A DNA stretch of 64,000 nucleotides from Pseudomonas sp. P818 (lineage in GTDB: Bacteria > Pseudomonadota > Gammaproteobacteria > Pseudomonadales > Pseudomonadaceae): contig NZ_ATKM01000017.1 of NCBI RefSeq assembly GCF_000418555.1, forward strand, positions 124,001 to 188,000, in the 5' to 3' direction. Positions within the stretch are counted from its first letter, which is position 1; each line of letters begins with the position of its first letter. Positions 62,287 to 64,000 of this stretch are shown here, piece by piece. The position numbers were made by a program, and so were the translations under genes. Under the pieces are notes generated by a model. That model ran no database searches. It was not told the origin of the DNA and saw only the letters and a program-made list of their open reading frames with translations.

Positions 62287-64000
62287 ATGCTATTAGCCAC
62301 CGACCTGGATGGAACCTTTCTCGCCGGCGATCCCGAAGACCGCCTGAGCCTCTACCAAACCATCGCCGCACACCCCGAGATCAAGCTCGCCTACGTCACC
62401 GGGCGCAGCCTGGAAGCGGTGCTGCCGCTGCTGGCCGACCCGACGCTGCCGCAGCCGGATTTCATCATCGCCGACGTCGGCGCGACTCTGGTGCATGGCG
62501 ACAGCCTGCAGCCGATCCAGCCGCTGCAAAGCGTGGTCGATGCCCGCTGGCCCGGCGAAACCCAGGTGGCCAGTGCCATCGAGCCGTTCGGCCTGGAGCG
62601 TCAGGACGTGCCGCAGGCGCGGCGCTGCTCGTACTTCTGCACGCCGGAGCAGGCGGCCAACCCAGCGCTGCGCGAGATCGCCGATGAGCTGGGCTGCGAC
62701 CTGCTCTACTCCGCCGAGCTGTACCTGGATTTCTTGCCCAGAGGCGTGAACAAGGGCAGCAGCCTGCAGGCCCTGGCCGACTGGCTTGAGCTGGACCACG
62801 ACCAGGTGCTGGCGGCCGGCGATACGCTCAACGACCTGTCCATGCTCAGTGCCAGCTTCCACGGCGTGTGCGTGGGCCAGTCGGAAGCCGCGCTGCTGGA
62901 AGCCACACGCAGCCACTCGCGCACTCTGCACGCCAGCCGCCCGGGCTGTGGCGGCATCCTCGAAGCCTTCGCTCATTTCGGTTTTCTCGGCGAGCATGGC
63001 ATCGCTGCCGAACGGCGCCAGGCCGCACAACCGGGCAAGGCCGAGCTGGTGATGGTCTATCACCGTCTGCCCTATGAGGAATACCGCAACGCAGCCGGCA
63101 AGCTGCAGCGCCGCCGCCCGACCTCGCCCAACGGCATCATCCCCACCCTGCTGAGCTTCTTCGGTGACGGCCGCCCCGGCTCCTGGGTAGCCTGGGCCGT
63201 GCACGAGGACGGCGACGAGCCGTTCGACAGCCACACCACGGTGGATGCCGAGCGCTACCCCAAGCTCACCGCCGCGCGGGTCAAGCTGAGCAAGGAAGAA
63301 GTGGATATCTTCTACAAGCGCTTCTCCAAGGAGGCCTTCTGGCCGACCCTGCACACCTTCTGGGAACGCGCCACCTTCAACGAGGACGACTGGCTGGTGT
63401 TCCTCAAGGTCAACCGCGCCTTCGCCGAACGCACCGCCCTGGAAGCCGCCGAAGGCGCCATCGTCTGGCTGCACGACTACAACCTATGGATGGTGCCGGC
63501 CTACCTGCGCGAGTTGCGCCCGGACCTGCGCATCGCCTTCTTCCACCACACCTACTTCCCCTCGGCCGACGTGTTCAACGTGCTGCCCTGGCGCCGGCAG
63601 ATCGTCGGCAGCCTGCTGCAATGCGACTACATCGGCTTCCACATCCCGCGCCAGGTGGAGAACTTCGTCGACGTCGCCCGCGGCGTGTTCCCGCTCAAAG
63701 CGCTGGAAAGACAGAGCTGCGCGCCGCGCTTCATCACTTACGGCTGCGCCGTGGGCCTGGAACGCATGACCACCGCGCTGGATACCGGCACCCGTCAGGT
63801 CAGGCTCGGCGCTCACCCGGTCGGCCTCGACATCGACCGCGTACGCAACGCCCTCGAAGCACCGAAGATCCAGGAGCTGATGGCGAACCTGCGCGAGGAA
63901 ATGAAGGGCGTGAAGCTGATCCTGTCGGTGGAGCGTCTCGACTACACCAAAGGCATTCTGGAAAAGCTCAACGCTTACGAGCGCCTGCTCGACGACAACC
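62287..64000 (+). CDS. ggpPS: Glucosylglycerol-phosphate synthase fused to a HAD phosphatase (3' end outside window)
   Basis: 571 codons are visible and the frame is open to the window edge. Residues about 1-240 are a HAD-type phosphatase: the nucleophile motif DLDGT is at 6-10, and GDTLNDL near 180 is the late acidic motif. From about 260 on comes a GT20 glycosyltransferase (VYHRLPYEE, WLHDYNL, FFHHTYFP, VERLDYTKG). It would join glucose from ADP-glucose to glycerol-3-phosphate and remove the phosphate, giving the compatible solute glucosylglycerol, known to accumulate in P. mendocina relatives. The GGAGA ribosome site precedes the ATG. A trehalose-type synthase is the main alternative, made less likely by the HAD-first domain order. 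Confidence 0.85.
   Translation, partial: MLLATDLDGTFLAGDPEDRLSLYQTIAAHPEIKLAYVTGRSLEAVLPLLADPTLPQPDFIIADVGATLVHGDSLQPIQPLQSVVDARWPGETQVASAIEPFGLERQDVPQARRCSYFCTPEQAANPALREIADELGCDLLYSAELYLDFLPRGVNKGSSLQALADWLELDHDQVLAAGDTLNDLSMLSASFHGVCVGQSEAALLEATRSHSRTLHASRPGCGGILEAFAHFGFLGEHGIAAERRQAAQPGKAELVMVYHRLPYEEYRNAAGKLQRRRPTSPNGIIPTLLSFFGDGRPGSWVAWAVHEDGDEPFDSHTTVDAERYPKLTAARVKLSKEEVDIFYKRFSKEAFWPTLHTFWERATFNEDDWLVFLKVNRAFAERTALEAAEGAIVWLHDYNLWMVPAYLRELRPDLRIAFFHHTYFPSADVFNVLPWRRQIVGSLLQCDYIGFHIPRQVENFVDVARGVFPLKALERQSCAPRFITYGCAVGLERMTTALDTGTRQVRLGAHPVGLDIDRVRNALEAPKIQELMANLREEMKGVKLILSVERLDYTKGILEKLNAYERLLDDN

Overview
The window is high-GC gammaproteobacterial chromosome and is most like a Pseudomonas of the mendocina/oleovorans group. 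The basis is gene content and order: plsB, mqo, cidA/lrgB, cysI-DUF934, ccoG, the gts/gtrS/gltR/glk glucose block, acs, and phhR/phhABC. A glucosylglycerol-phosphate synthase fused to a phosphatase runs off the right edge, and several short interspersed repeat families lie between genes. No rRNA, tRNA or CRISPR was seen.

Layout, 0-6 kb: the end of an unknown gene, a cold-shock gene, and a four-gene Gld-like ABC operon on the minus strand (ATPase, permease, GldG-like subunit, DUF4340 protein). From 6.2 to 8.3 kb lies an AT-richer block that reads as an integron cassette array without an integrase in view (a CALIN). It has four cassettes whose ends can each be checked by complementarity between the 5' core and the 3' inverse core. 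One attC is collapsed to 20 bp, and two attC sites carry remnants of an IS1111-attC type insertion sequence. From 8.6 to 11 kb is a small accessory set: a secreted TPR-like protein, a DUF695 protein, an MANRSYLYS-type protein and a small membrane protein.

11-25 kb is core: an EamA exporter, plsB, a trypsin-like protease, mqo, lrgB/cidA, DUF934, cysI, ccoG and a MocR regulator. 25-34 kb is a minus-strand sugar uptake block: LamB-like porin, ABC transporter gtsABCD, sensor kinase, response regulator and glucokinase. It would bring glucose across both membranes, sense it, and phosphorylate it. 34-48 kb holds a UbiM-like hydroxylase, an SH3 protein, two EAL phosphodiesterases, an acyl-CoA dehydrogenase, a chalcone isomerase/DUF3833/SDR operon, DUF4197, a CHASE3 chemoreceptor and acs. 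49-54 kb holds an orphan TRAP binding protein and a LysR regulator divergent from a CoA-transferase and an HMG-CoA-lyase-like enzyme, probably one small acid-catabolism unit. 54-64 kb holds a three-lipoprotein CsgG-type operon, phhR divergent from phhABC, an MFS transporter and the start of the glucosylglycerol synthase gene.

The most unusual features are the cassette array with its damaged attC sites, a 0.7-kb nested inverted-repeat element at 43.0-43.7 kb, and three sets of strong dyads with no assigned regulator: two TGTACA-N12-TGTACA sites 8 kb apart, a 13-bp dyad upstream of acs, and paired palindromes in the lysR/CoA-transferase gap.
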